The notes: generated by a model from the letters alone, not told the origin. Counted from the first letter of the stretch, positions 26,489 through 34,560 are shown. The stretch is DNA of 64,000 bases from Pseudomonas abieticivorans (GCF_023509015.1 NZ_CP094975.1:6627501-6691500), one strand, 5' to 3'. A program made the numbers and translations.

Positions 26489-27385
26489 GTGACCTTGGAC
26501 AGCTTGAATGCGTTGACGATTTTCGTGTCGGTCGCCGAGACCCGCAGCTTCGTGGCCACCGGGCGATTGATGGGCGTGTCGGCTTCAGCCATTGGCAAAA
26601 GCATTGCGCGCCTAGAGCAACGCTTTGGCGTACGGCTGTTCAACCGCAGTACCCGTAGCATCACGCTGACCGATGAAGGCGAACGTTTTCTGGAGCGCAG
26701 CCTGCGCATCCTCGGCGAAATCGAAGCCGCGGAAGTGGAGTTTTCCCTGACCAGCAGTACGCCCCAGGGCCGCTTGAAGATCAGCTTGCCGCTGGTCAGT
26801 GAGCCTTTCTTGCCGGTGCTGGCGCAGTTCAAGAAGGCCTATCCCACAGTGGACCTGGACCTGACCTTTGATGACCGTCGCGTCGACGTGATTGAGGAAG
26901 GCTACGATGCGGTGATTCGCGCCGGTGACGTGCCGGACTCCAGCCTGACATCACGCTTGCTCGGTCGTTACCAGATGATCGTGGTGGGCGCGCCGGACTA
27001 CTTTCATCAATACGGCGTGCCGCAGCACCCCCGGGAACTGTTGCAGCACGCATGCATTCAGTTCCGCTTTCCCAACACCGGCAAACTGCAGGTTTGGCCC
27101 TTTGGTGGCGAGCACGCCGACTTCGACCTGCCGCTGCCAACATCAATGGTCTGCAACAACCTCGAAGCGCGCATCTGCTTTGCCATCCAGGGCATCGGTA
27201 TTGCCTACTTGCCTGACTTCGCCATCCGCCATGCGCTCGACGCCAATGCACTGGTGCAGATACTTCCTGACTGCTCGCGAGGTGAGGTCTACCGTATCAT
27301 GTGGCCTACGGGCAAACACCCGGCGCCGAAGTTGCGGGTGTTCATCGACTTCCTCCGGGCACGGCTGTTTCCCGAGCAACACTAG
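26489..27385 (+). CDS. LysR-family transcriptional regulator
   Basis: A 298-residue LTTR starting at GTG. Its helix-turn-helix (SFVATGRLMGVSASAIGKSI, ARLEQRFGVRLFNRSTRS) and effector domain are of the DsdC/CrgA-like group. The ribosome binding site is weak, and a TTG two codons downstream is an alternative. It is divergent from the oxidoreductase-MFS operon, which it probably controls. Confidence 0.85.
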   Translation: MTLDSLNALTIFVSVAETRSFVATGRLMGVSASAIGKSIARLEQRFGVRLFNRSTRSITLTDEGERFLERSLRILGEIEAAEVEFSLTSSTPQGRLKISLPLVSEPFLPVLAQFKKAYPTVDLDLTFDDRRVDVIEEGYDAVIRAGDVPDSSLTSRLLGRYQMIVVGAPDYFHQYGVPQHPRELLQHACIQFRFPNTGKLQVWPFGGEHADFDLPLPTSMVCNNLEARICFAIQGIGIAYLPDFAIRHALDANALVQILPDCSRGEVYRIMWPTGKHPAPKLRVFIDFLRARLFPEQH

Positions 27386-27960
27386 CCGGTGACAAGCGCA
27401 GGAGGGCGGACGCTCGGTGTACGTTAGCACCGAGGGCTAGAGCATCAACCTCGAAGAGTCGCAATGGGACTGGGTCATCTACGTCACCCCTGGCTCAATC
27501 CGAACTGGCGATCGACCCGGTGCAACGCCACATAGCGCAAGCTCGGTAGTTCCGGATCGGTGACCAATTGCGCAGTGAACCCTGCTCAGTCAGATGGGAC
27601 GGCCACGCCTGAGGCACCGGTTCAAGGTACGTCATGCGAGCATGGTGTTATTGGCCAGAACGCAAACAAGTATCCTGAGTCCGTGGTGTGCAGACACCCT
27701 CTACTCCTACTAATCAACCTAATTGAGTAGATTTCTTGAATGTCTGCTCTTGGCCGATTACTGCCGGTCGCGAGGGGCAGAAAACGACCCAAAGCGGTCG
27801 TCGGAAAGAAAATGTGCCCTGCCCTTTAGAAACCGCACAGTACCTGCTGGGGCACGCCACCGCATACATTGAACAGATTGAAATGCACTGAGAAGTTCAG
27901 CAGGCCATAAGGTGAGCGACGCCAATTCAAGTGCCCCACCTTTTTGATAGGCTAGATCCT
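27386..27960. other. gene-poor stretch with possible gene remnants
   Basis: A 575-bp region without an intact gene. On the minus strand, about 27495-27590 reads FTAQLVTDPELPSLRYVALH and continues for 11 residues to a stop, with no start. It looks like the C-terminal end of a lost gene, but I cannot name it. Bases 27735-27785 (TGTCTGCTCTTGGCCGATTA through AAAACGACCCAAAGC) match a common Pseudomonas intergenic sequence by memory. The rest shows nothing I can support. Confidence 0.4.
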
Positions 27961-28899
27961 TCAAGCGTGGGCTATGCCTAGTTTCTTGGCGTGGCTCCGC
28001 GTTTGAGCCTCAGGCACAACCCTCACGTCAACCGAGAGGCGTTCTGCCAACTCAGCGAGTTGAGCAGGGAGATATCTCTGGATCACAAGTACAGCATGCG
28101 CATCAGGAACCTGTAGGAGCGCTCTCTGCCAAGCGATGCAAACCGCGCGGTATTTGACGCATTGATAGATACCGCGAGAGAGATCGGCATCGTTTGAAAT
28201 ATGGGACTTCACTTCGACCGCAATGATGGAGTCTTTCTTGCGGAAACAGACGTCGACACAGTCGCCAGAGGGTAGCGGTTGTTCAACTGTTCCGAGCCAA
28301 CCGCGGATGCTTTCATCAATCACGATGGCCGGATGGCTCAAGACATAATCCTTCAGCAGACGATGATCTTCTGACTCGCCTTCGCCCGAGAATCCTTTGG
28401 TTGGGGGCGGAATGACTTCTTCGTCCGCTTCCAGCGTCAGTACCGGCTGAAGCAAACCCTCCAGCTCATAGTGCTGCAACAGACGGGTCCAGTTGCGACA
28501 TTTGAAGATGTCTTGGGTCGCCTCTTCGATAACGTTCCCTTGCTTCGTCCAGCTCAGACTTTCAAACCTACGACCTTTTGTATAGCGCCGAAAGTAAGGG
28601 TCGCAGCCACTGCCTGGACGTCGGTAGGCCTTGTTGACCACCAGAATGTTCAGCGGCGGAAACTCGAGGCCGAGTTCTACTTCCGTTTCAGCCAGTGCGT
28701 TTCCAAGGGTGCCAGCTGCGTTGCCATATGCAGCGGCGTGAACGTTGTAGTCCATCCAACCACGTCGAACTATCTCTTGATCCAACTCCTTGTAGGTGAT
28801 GGTACGGTGGTTCTGTGCACACCAGACTAGAATTGGGACCAGCCTACGAGCAGTCTCAATCGTCCATGTGTTTCCCTGCAGGCTCGGTGGTAACGGCAT
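27961..28899 (-). CDS. orphan PD-(D/E)XK nuclease-like protein
   Basis: A 312-residue protein I cannot assign to a named family. The C-terminal part shows a PD-(D/E)XK-type core: acidic helix GEGESEDHRLLKDYV (about 172-186), Asp216 in CVDVCFRKKDS, E229-V-K231 in IIAVEVKSH, and Gln246 in GIYQCVKYRAV. These are the usual nuclease metal and Gln positions. The N-terminal part (ITYKELDQEIVRRGWMDYNV, about 34-53) looks like a winged-helix-like or small alpha domain. No partner methylase, helicase or toxin-antitoxin gene is adjacent. Flanks are decayed and AT-richer than neighbouring operons, which suggests acquisition by transfer. A DNA-cleaving role, perhaps defensive, is an inference. Confidence 0.55.
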   Translation of the reverse strand: MPLPPSLQGNTWTIETARRLVPILVWCAQNHRTITYKELDQEIVRRGWMDYNVHAAAYGNAAGTLGNALAETEVELGLEFPPLNILVVNKAYRRPGSGCDPYFRRYTKGRRFESLSWTKQGNVIEEATQDIFKCRNWTRLLQHYELEGLLQPVLTLEADEEVIPPPTKGFSGEGESEDHRLLKDYVLSHPAIVIDESIRGWLGTVEQPLPSGDCVDVCFRKKDSIIAVEVKSHISNDADLSRGIYQCVKYRAVCIAWQRALLQVPDAHAVLVIQRYLPAQLAELAERLSVDVRVVPEAQTRSHAKKLGIAHA

Positions 28900-29249
28900 C
28901 TGTATCTCCCTTAGTCTTTAATGCTGAACCTAATATTACATCGCCACCATTTCAGCGAGCTAGCGCGACGTGACTGGCATCTGAAGGGATGCACCCTGCG
29001 AAATTTCGCAGCGCAATCGGTGCGATTTCGGGCGGACTCAACCACCAGCTTCTGGCCGATCTCTGCCGGTGCTGACGGGGGTGCCACCCCGCCACTGCAA
29101 GGCAGGCGCTACGACTCTAGATCTACCGATGGACAGGGCCGCCCCATAAAATCCATACATATCATTTCCGACACCCCCGCTATAACAACGATGTTGAGAA
29201 AACGGTAGGAAAAGTACTACAACCTCTGCGATAATCGCCCTACAGCTTA
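28900..29249. other. intergenic region upstream of the nuclease-like gene, with a 16-bp palindrome
   Basis: About 350 bp without a credible gene. It contains the perfect palindrome CTGCGAAATTTCGCAG (28996-29011), about 97 bases before the nuclease-like start codon. The sequence 29015-29085 (GGTGCGATTTCGGGCGG..., CTTCTGGCCGATCTCTGCCGG) is reminiscent of common Pseudomonas intergenic filler. It is AT-rich at 29150-29245. Confidence 0.5.
28996..29011. promoter_or_regulatory. 16-bp perfect palindrome
   Basis: CTGCGAAATTTCGCAG is fully self-complementary. It could be a dimeric regulator site or the tip of a hairpin. Its position upstream of the nuclease-like gene makes a control role possible, but no regulator is encoded next to it. 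Confidence 0.4.
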
Positions 29250-29252
29250 CAA

Positions 29253-29523
29253 TTTTGCGCTTGCACAGGGTGTATTTCCGGGGCTAGTCTGCGCTCGCCG
29301 CTGCCCATCAGCGGTCGGGTTTAGTCGCCTGATTGACACTTCGGAAGCGCAAGCTGCATAGCGTTTTACGTACCTCATCGTTCGTAAAATCGTGTTATGG
29401 CAGTTGTGGCGCAGGGCACCTTCGGGTGCGCCGGTGTTTCCGAGGGCCGGTCGACTAACCTGTAGCCACAGCTGCCACCCTTCGTTTAGTCGCGAACGTG
29501 GCAGCTCCTTACCTTGGAGTTGC
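29253..29523 (+). ncRNA. structured RNA leader upstream of a small ORF
   Basis: Several nested helices can be drawn. TTGCGCTT (near 29255) can pair with AAGCGCAA (29345-29352), enclosing CCGCTG-CCCAT-CAGCGG (29298-29314). TTTTACG (29364-29370) pairs with CGTAAAA (29383-29389). GGCAGTTGTGGC (29399-29410) pairs with GCCACAGCTGCC (29465-29476) over 12 bp with one G-U, enclosing GCACC-TTCG-GGTGC (29416-29429), a UUCG-tetraloop hairpin. The decamer GTTTAGTCGC occurs at 29319 and 29484. From memory, closely similar leaders precede small DUF6124/DUF3077 genes across Pseudomonas. GGAG at the end serves the ATG at 29524. It may be a cis-acting leader or an independent small RNA. Confidence 0.55.
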
Positions 29524-29865
29524 ATGATGGTCAAACCAACACCCGACCCACCCAAAATCCTCCTCTTCAACCTACCCGTTGATCACCCCCTGAACGCCAG
29601 CCCCAGGCTTGAATTCGATCCGGACAACAAAGAGCCGGCCCAACGCTATGCGGTGTACCACGCCAAACCCGATGCCGAACGTCACAGCCCAGGCTGCGGC
29701 ATTGATGGGTGTTTTGGCGGCGCATTTTTCAATGCGCGGCGGTTTGGTTTGCTCCCACATAAAGCCCTGAAAATGTACCTGCAGTACACCCAAGGCAAGC
29801 AACCCCCCTCCACCAGAATGCGGCACGATGCAACAAATGTGGGAGCAAGCCTTGCTTGCGAATAG
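29524..29865 (+). CDS. small DUF6124-like protein, probably truncated and extended by repeat DNA
   Basis: An ORF of 113 codons beginning MMVKPTPDPP, the N-terminal style of small Pseudomonas DUF6124-type proteins, with GGAG 5-8 bases upstream. Only about the first 55 residues look like protein. After that a perfect hairpin GCGCATT-TTTC-AATGCGC (29720-29737) and a repeat copy (about 29749-29830) are translated. The conserved C-terminal helices of the family are missing. It is best read as a disrupted or decaying gene downstream of the structured leader. The family assignment is tentative. Confidence 0.4.
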   Translation: MMVKPTPDPPKILLFNLPVDHPLNASPRLEFDPDNKEPAQRYAVYHAKPDAERHSPGCGIDGCFGGAFFNARRFGLLPHKALKMYLQYTQGKQPPSTRMRHDATNVGASLACE

Positions 29866-30012
29866 GCCGCGCGGGCGGCCGGTGGTGGCCGTTATTGAGT
29901 CGCCAACCAAGCCCATCGCAAGCAAGCTTGCTCCCACATAAAGCCCTAAAAAATGCACCTGCAGCACACCCAAGGCAGGCAACCCTCCACCACCAGAATG
30001 CGGCACGTTTTC
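29738..30012. repeat. REP elements and duplicated ~80-bp segment
   Basis: The segment starting GCTCCCACATAAAGCCCT occurs at 29751 and again at 29931. It continues through CACCTGCAG/TACCTGCAG, ACACCCAAGGCA and ACCAGAATGCGGCACG in both copies, with a few differences. Between the copies lies a REP doublet (TGTGGGAGCAAGCCTTGCTT at about 29841 and GCAAGCAAGCTTGCTCCCAC at about 29919). The first copy lies inside the open frame of the small protein, which argues that the frame's tail is not real coding sequence. Confidence 0.75.
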
Positions 30013-30071
30013 CGCGGCCGCCGCTCCTACCGAGTGCGGTGCGGCCTGCTTTATCAATAAGGATTTTGACC

Positions 30072-30338
30072 ATGAACGACATCACCGTAACCACCACCCT
30101 GCCCTTCGGCCTCTGCGATTCCGAGCAGCAGCCGTTTTTCAGCGTGAACGCCGGCATCAGCCTGGAAGACGCCCTGGCCCACCTGTCGCACTTGCTCAAG
30201 TGCGCCCACGCCTCCGCCTTCGAGTTGTGCGACACGCCCAACCCGGACCGTGGGTTGGTGTGGTCTGCCCTGCACCACATCGACGGGGCGAAGGGCCTGG
30301 TGGATGCGTTGTTGGCGGGGTATGAGAGCGGTCGGTAG
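30072..30338 (+). CDS. DUF3077 family small protein
   Basis: An 88-residue cytosolic protein. FFSVNAGISLEDALAHLSHL and the helical CAHASAFELCD segment fit the DUF3077 pattern (FxVxxGxxxEDAL followed by a helical bundle). AAGGA lies 8 bases before the ATG at 30072. Genes of this family are common in Pseudomonas, often near DUF6124 genes and the leader described at 29253-29523. Function is unknown. It probably formed a pair with the damaged upstream ORF. Confidence 0.7.
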   Translation: MNDITVTTTLPFGLCDSEQQPFFSVNAGISLEDALAHLSHLLKCAHASAFELCDTPNPDRGLVWSALHHIDGAKGLVDALLAGYESGR

Positions 30339-30651
30339 CGGCTAAGGCTTGGCTGCGATGGCGGCCTCAAGGGCGCTGTCGCAGGCAAGCCTTGCTCCCA
30401 CACGCGCAGGTTTCAAATCCCAGGCAGCAGCTGCACTGTGCTGCAACGCCCCGAACAGGCACCGCGGCGCACTGCATTTTTTGCAGACACGCTTGTGCGT
30501 GATTGCATGGCCTTGACCAATCGTTTGCATTTGGCTTGGCCAGCACTCTGTGCAGTGACAACCGGCGGGGAGCAGCCAAAAGCAATCAATTAAGAGCTAC
30601 GCTAATGATCGGTGAGGCCCGGTCCATCCCTATCAGCAGTGGCGCACGCAC
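30339..30651. other. intergenic region, REP half-elements and presumed promoter
   Basis: A 313-bp gap. REP-like arms (GCTTGGCTGCGATGGCGG at 30347 and CGCAGGCAAGCCTTGCTCCC at 30379) follow the DUF3077 stop. The segment 30480-30610 is AT-richer and may hold the promoter of the YeeE-like gene. No intact gene is seen. Confidence 0.5.
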
Positions 30652-31563
30652 ATGGTTTTTTCTTTACTGATGGCGCTGGCATTAGCGTTCCTGATTGGCT
30701 GGGTTTCGCAGCGCATGGGGATGTGCCTTGTCAAAGCGTGCGAACAATTGCTGACGGGACGCCCGACGTTGTTCGTGGCACTCACATCGTGTGGACTGTT
30801 CGGGTTGCTGATGGCCCCGCTTTATCGTTTTTCCGAGGCCAGCCTACCGCTGTACTCGCCGGGTATTTCCTACCCTTTGCTGGTTTCGGGAGGCTTGTTG
30901 TTCGGGGTGGCATCGGTGCTGAACAACGGTTGCAGCGTAGGCACGCTGACCCGATTTGCCTGTGGCAATTTCAACAAACTGTTCACGATGATCGGCTGGG
31001 TCCTGGGGATCGTGTTCTGGTATTACCTGCACATGATGCCCGAGCAGAAGACCATTCTGATGCCGGAGATTACCAGCCGCCATTACTGGCTGTTGATCGG
31101 TGTAGTGGCGCTGGTGCTGATATTTTTGGTCGGCATACATGGCAATAAACACCTGGTGTTCTCTAGTATGCTGCTGGGCGCATTGACGAGTGCGCTCTAT
31201 ACGTTCGAGCCGTTATGGACACCCAGCGTGTTCTTTTACAATGTTTCGCAGATGTTCTGGCAAGCCGACATGGCGATCAGCGCCCGGCGTATCGCGGTGT
31301 TCGTGATGTTGCTGGCAGGCATGCTGAGTTTTACCCTGTACAGGAAAACGTTCCGCTTCGAGGCCTTTACCCCATCAAAGGCTGGCGTTCATTTGTTGGC
31401 GGGTATTTTGATGGGGATTGGGGCTTCGATGATGCTCGGCGGCAACGACTCGCAAATACTGTTGGTGTTTCCAACACTGGGCATTGCTTCAAGCCTTCCA
31501 TTGGTGTCGATTGCCACAGGCATTCTAGTGTCATTGTGGTGCAAAAAACGCGTTACGCGTTGA
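30652..31563 (+). CDS. YeeE/YedE-family membrane protein
   Basis: A 303-residue protein with about nine membrane helices, related to the YeeE/TsuA thiosulfate-uptake family. Cys25 (RMGMCLV) and Cys94 (NNGCSVG) sit where the first-half pore cysteines lie in the family. The matching position in the second half reads LGGNDSQILLVFP, with no Cys. Lower GC than neighbours and no clear Shine-Dalgarno at the ATG at 30652. No TusA-like partner or rhodanese gene is adjacent. A role in moving sulfur compounds is likely by family; the missing second-half Cys makes the substrate uncertain. Confidence 0.75.
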   Translation: MVFSLLMALALAFLIGWVSQRMGMCLVKACEQLLTGRPTLFVALTSCGLFGLLMAPLYRFSEASLPLYSPGISYPLLVSGGLLFGVASVLNNGCSVGTLTRFACGNFNKLFTMIGWVLGIVFWYYLHMMPEQKTILMPEITSRHYWLLIGVVALVLIFLVGIHGNKHLVFSSMLLGALTSALYTFEPLWTPSVFFYNVSQMFWQADMAISARRIAVFVMLLAGMLSFTLYRKTFRFEAFTPSKAGVHLLAGILMGIGASMMLGGNDSQILLVFPTLGIASSLPLVSIATGILVSLWCKKRVTR

Positions 31564-31599
31564 GCCGCCTCAAGCGGGTTGCAGCGGTGTGTATGGCCG

Positions 31600-32499
31600 C
31601 TACTCAGACGCCGGGTGATGTTCCAGCAAAAAGTCCACGAACGCCCGAACCCTTGCCGGCATCGCCGCGCCACCCACGAACACCGCATTGATCGGCTCTC
31701 GGTCCCCGGGGTTGTAGCTTTCCAACAGCGGTACCAAATGGCCGTTTTTCAAGTCCTCGGCCACGCTGAAGGCGCCGATACGGGCGATGCCGGTGCCCAG
31801 CTTGGCCAACTGCGACAAGGCCTCGCCGCTGTTGCCCTCGATGGTGCCGGTCACCTTGATTGAGAACACCTGCCCGTCCCTGCTGAAGGGCCAGTCGGGG
31901 GCTGCCCGGCGGAAGTTGAAGCGCAGGCAATTGTGGCGCAGCAAGTCTTCAGGCGTTTGCGGGGTGCCGTGGCGCGCCAGGTAGCCAGGCGCGGCAACGA
32001 TGACCTGCCCGGTGTCGCTTATGCGCCGAGCGGTTAGCGGGCTGTCGGCCAACTGGCCGAAGCGAATCGCCACGTCGGCCTGCCCACCCAGGATATCGAC
32101 CACCTCGTCGCCCAGCACCAGGTCGACCAGGATGGCCGGGTAGAGGGCGCTGAAAGCGGCGATCAGCGGCACGATGGTCAGCCGCCCGTGGGCGAGCGCT
32201 GCGCTCACCCGCAGCCGGCCCCGGGGCACGCCTTGGTCAGTGATGGCGTCTTCCACTTCGGCCATGTCGGCCAGGATGCGCCGCGCGCCACGCAAATAAG
32301 CTTCGCCTTCGGCAGTCAGGGTGATCGCCCGGGTGGTTCGCAGCAGCAGCCGGGTGCCTATGCGGCGTTCGGTGCGGGCGATGATGCGGCTGATCGACGA
32401 CGGCGTCAGGCCCAACGCGCGGCCGGCCGCCGAGAGGCTGCCTTCTTGCGCCACCTTGGCGAATACCGCCATCTCACCCGATCGCCCGCTGATGTCCAT
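31600..32499 (-). CDS. LysR-family transcriptional regulator
   Basis: A 299-residue LTTR of the CrgA/AaeR-like group. The helix-turn-helix lies in SLSAAGRALGLTPSSISRII, and the effector domain contains VLGDEVVDILGGQADVAIRFG. It is divergent from the MFS gene at 32593 with a 93-bp gap, the usual arrangement for a regulator and its efflux target. Confidence 0.85.
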   Translation of the reverse strand: MDISGRSGEMAVFAKVAQEGSLSAAGRALGLTPSSISRIIARTERRIGTRLLLRTTRAITLTAEGEAYLRGARRILADMAEVEDAITDQGVPRGRLRVSAALAHGRLTIVPLIAAFSALYPAILVDLVLGDEVVDILGGQADVAIRFGQLADSPLTARRISDTGQVIVAAPGYLARHGTPQTPEDLLRHNCLRFNFRRAAPDWPFSRDGQVFSIKVTGTIEGNSGEALSQLAKLGTGIARIGAFSVAEDLKNGHLVPLLESYNPGDREPINAVFVGGAAMPARVRAFVDFLLEHHPASE

Positions 32500-32592
32500 T
32501 TGTGCACCTCACGCAAAGGTGTTGGCCCCACGCAAGGGCTACCGCCTTAAAATGGCCGATTGTAGCATCTGGCCCACAGATGAGGAGCCACC

Positions 32593-33777
32593 ATGCGTAT
32601 CAATCCACCCTTAGCAGCACTTTCGATCGGGGCCTTCGGTATTGGGGTCACGGAGTTTGCACCCATGGGCATGTTGCCCGGTATTGCCTCGGACCTGGGC
32701 GTGTCCATCCCTTCGGCCGGGCTGTTGGTCAGCGCCTACGCCATGGGCGTGTTGATCGGTGCGCCGATCATGACCCTGGCCACGGCAAAAATCCCCCGGC
32801 GCAACGTGCTGATCGGCCTGATGGCGATTTTTACCTTGGGCAACCTGCTGTCGGCATTGGCCACGGACTACCAGACCCTGCTGATCGCCCGTTTGGTGAC
32901 ATCGCTCAACCACGGCGCTTTTTTTGGCATTGGCTCGATCGTGGCGGCCAGCCTGGTGCCGCCCGATAAGCGCGCGGGGGCGGTGGCGACGATGTTCCTG
33001 GGGCTGACCGTGGCCACCATCGGCGGCGTGCCGCTGGCCACCTGGTTTGGCGAGCACTTTGGCTGGCGCACCGCGTTCTGGGGCATCGCTGGGCTGGGTG
33101 TGGTGGTGATGGCGTCGTTGTGGTGGGCGCTGCCCAATGTGCCGGCCCCCAAGGGCGACGGCATGCTGGCCGAGATCCGCGTGCTGGGGCGCGGGCCGGT
33201 ATTGGCGGCGCTGGCCCTGACCGTGGTGGGCTCCAGTGCCATGTTCACGGTGTTCACTTACATTGCGCCCATCCTGCGCGACGTGACCCACGCCTCCACC
33301 AATTTCATCACCGGTATGCTGGTGCTGTTCGGCATCGGCTTGACCCTGGGCAACGTCTGGGGTGGCAAGGCGGCCGACCGCTCGGTAGACCGCACCTTGA
33401 TCGGGTCGTTGGCGCTGCTGATCGCCGTGCTGGTGGCCTTCTCGGTGCTCATGCGTTGGCCGCTGCCGGCCGCCCTGGCGATTTTGGTGTGGGGCGCGGC
33501 CAGCTTCGCCCTGGTGCCGCCGCTGCAAATGCGCGTGATGGAAGCCGCCAAGGACGCGCCCAACCTGGCGTCTGCGGTGAACATCGGCGCGTTCAACTTC
33601 GGCAATGCCATCGGCGCAGCAGTGGGCGGCGCGGTGATCAACGCGGGGTTGGGCTACCCGGCCATATCCCTGGCCGGGGCCTTGATGGGCGTGTTGGGGC
33701 TGGTGATGGTGTTGGGTTTGAGCTGGCGTTCGCGCCGGGCTGCGGCCGCCCTGGGCGGGTGTGAGCAGGCCGCTTAG
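32593..33777 (+). CDS. MFS transporter, AraJ/DHA1 type
   Basis: A 394-residue permease with twelve helices. IGVTEFAPMGMLPGIASDLG in the first helix and ATAKIPRRNVLIGLMAIFTL after helix 2 are the arabinose-efflux (AraJ/YdhP) pattern. GAGGAG lies 5-10 bases before the ATG. Probably exports sugars or small drugs under control of the divergent LysR gene. It overlaps the convergent kinase gene by 4 bases. Confidence 0.85.
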   Translation: MRINPPLAALSIGAFGIGVTEFAPMGMLPGIASDLGVSIPSAGLLVSAYAMGVLIGAPIMTLATAKIPRRNVLIGLMAIFTLGNLLSALATDYQTLLIARLVTSLNHGAFFGIGSIVAASLVPPDKRAGAVATMFLGLTVATIGGVPLATWFGEHFGWRTAFWGIAGLGVVVMASLWWALPNVPAPKGDGMLAEIRVLGRGPVLAALALTVVGSSAMFTVFTYIAPILRDVTHASTNFITGMLVLFGIGLTLGNVWGGKAADRSVDRTLIGSLALLIAVLVAFSVLMRWPLPAALAILVWGAASFALVPPLQMRVMEAAKDAPNLASAVNIGAFNFGNAIGAAVGGAVINAGLGYPAISLAGALMGVLGLVMVLGLSWRSRRAAAALGGCEQAA

Positions 33778-34430
33778 GCGCGGCTTGCGGGCCCCGTTTC
33801 AAGTACAAAATCTGCAAGGGCTGAATGGGCGAGCACCGTGCGCCCATTGGGCAGGTCGTTGAGTTCGACCTTGGCTTGGACCTGGCTGCTGGCGATGCCG
33901 GCAGCCTGCCAGCGATCGATCAACCGCTGCTGCAACTGCGCCTCCGGGGCGCAGACCGATACGGTCAGGTCGAAATACTGCGCCAGCGCAGACCAGGGCG
34001 GGGTGTTGAGCAGCAGATAGTTACCCTCCACGATGAGCACCTTCACATCACGCGAGATCAGGCGAGCCCCCGCACGGGCGATCTCAAGCGTGCGGTCAAA
34101 CACCGGCACCGCGATCTCGTTTTCTTCATTCAGGCGCAACCGCTGGAGCATATGGCCCAACCCCGCCACGTCGAAGGTCGACGGCGCGCCTTTACGCGCG
34201 CGCAAGCCTTGCGCATTCAGGATCATGTCGTCCAAGTGATAACCGTCCATGGGCAACACGGCGGCCACTGCGGCGCCAGCGCCGTTCAGCAACGCCGCCA
34301 GTTGCTCGGCACAGGTCGACTTGCCCGCCCCAGGCGGCCCGGCCAAGGCAATCAGGATGCGGCCTTGGGTGGCACGTTCTTTAAGGTGCCTGGCCAATTC
34401 GGGCAACGTGGTCGGGCGTGCGTGCTTCAA
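33774..34430 (-). CDS. PRK/uridine-kinase-like nucleoside or sugar kinase (YggC-like)
   Basis: A 218-residue P-loop kinase. The Walker A is GPPGAGKS (about 31-38), and the acceptor-site motif PMDGYHLDD (about 60-68) and VEGNYLLL (Walker-B-like) are those of the uridine kinase/pantothenate kinase superfamily (YggC/FrcK type). It probably phosphorylates a small sugar or nucleoside-like compound in the cytosol. It has no operon partner; it is convergent with the MFS gene and has a REP doublet upstream. Confidence 0.8.
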   Translation of the reverse strand: MKHARPTTLPELARHLKERATQGRILIALAGPPGAGKSTCAEQLAALLNGAGAAVAAVLPMDGYHLDDMILNAQGLRARKGAPSTFDVAGLGHMLQRLRLNEENEIAVPVFDRTLEIARAGARLISRDVKVLIVEGNYLLLNTPPWSALAQYFDLTVSVCAPEAQLQQRLIDRWQAAGIASSQVQAKVELNDLPNGRTVLAHSALADFVLETGPASRA

Positions 34431-34470
34431 GTGGGCGCGTCCTGTGGGGGTGAGAGGGGGAGCGCGGGGG

Positions 34471-34560
34471 CTGTAGGAGCGGATTTATCCGCGAAGAACT
34501 GCACGCGGTGTACCAGACACACCATGGTGCATTTTTCGCGGATGAATCCGCTCCTACAGG
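34471..34560. repeat. REP doublet
   Basis: CTGTAGGAGCGGATTTATCC (34471) and its near-inverse GGATGAATCCGCTCCTACAG (to 34559) flank a loop of about 40 bases. It lies between the permease and kinase genes, both leftward, so it falls between their transcripts. Confidence 0.8.

Noticed and set aside
27758..27964. 68-codon minus-strand frame beside the nuclease-like gene
   Set aside because: Overlaps a common Pseudomonas intergenic sequence and lacks a ribosome binding site or domain.
27386..30651. Integrated mobile element with att sites
   Set aside because: The pocket looks foreign, but no integrase, transposase, tRNA gene or matching terminal repeats could be seen.
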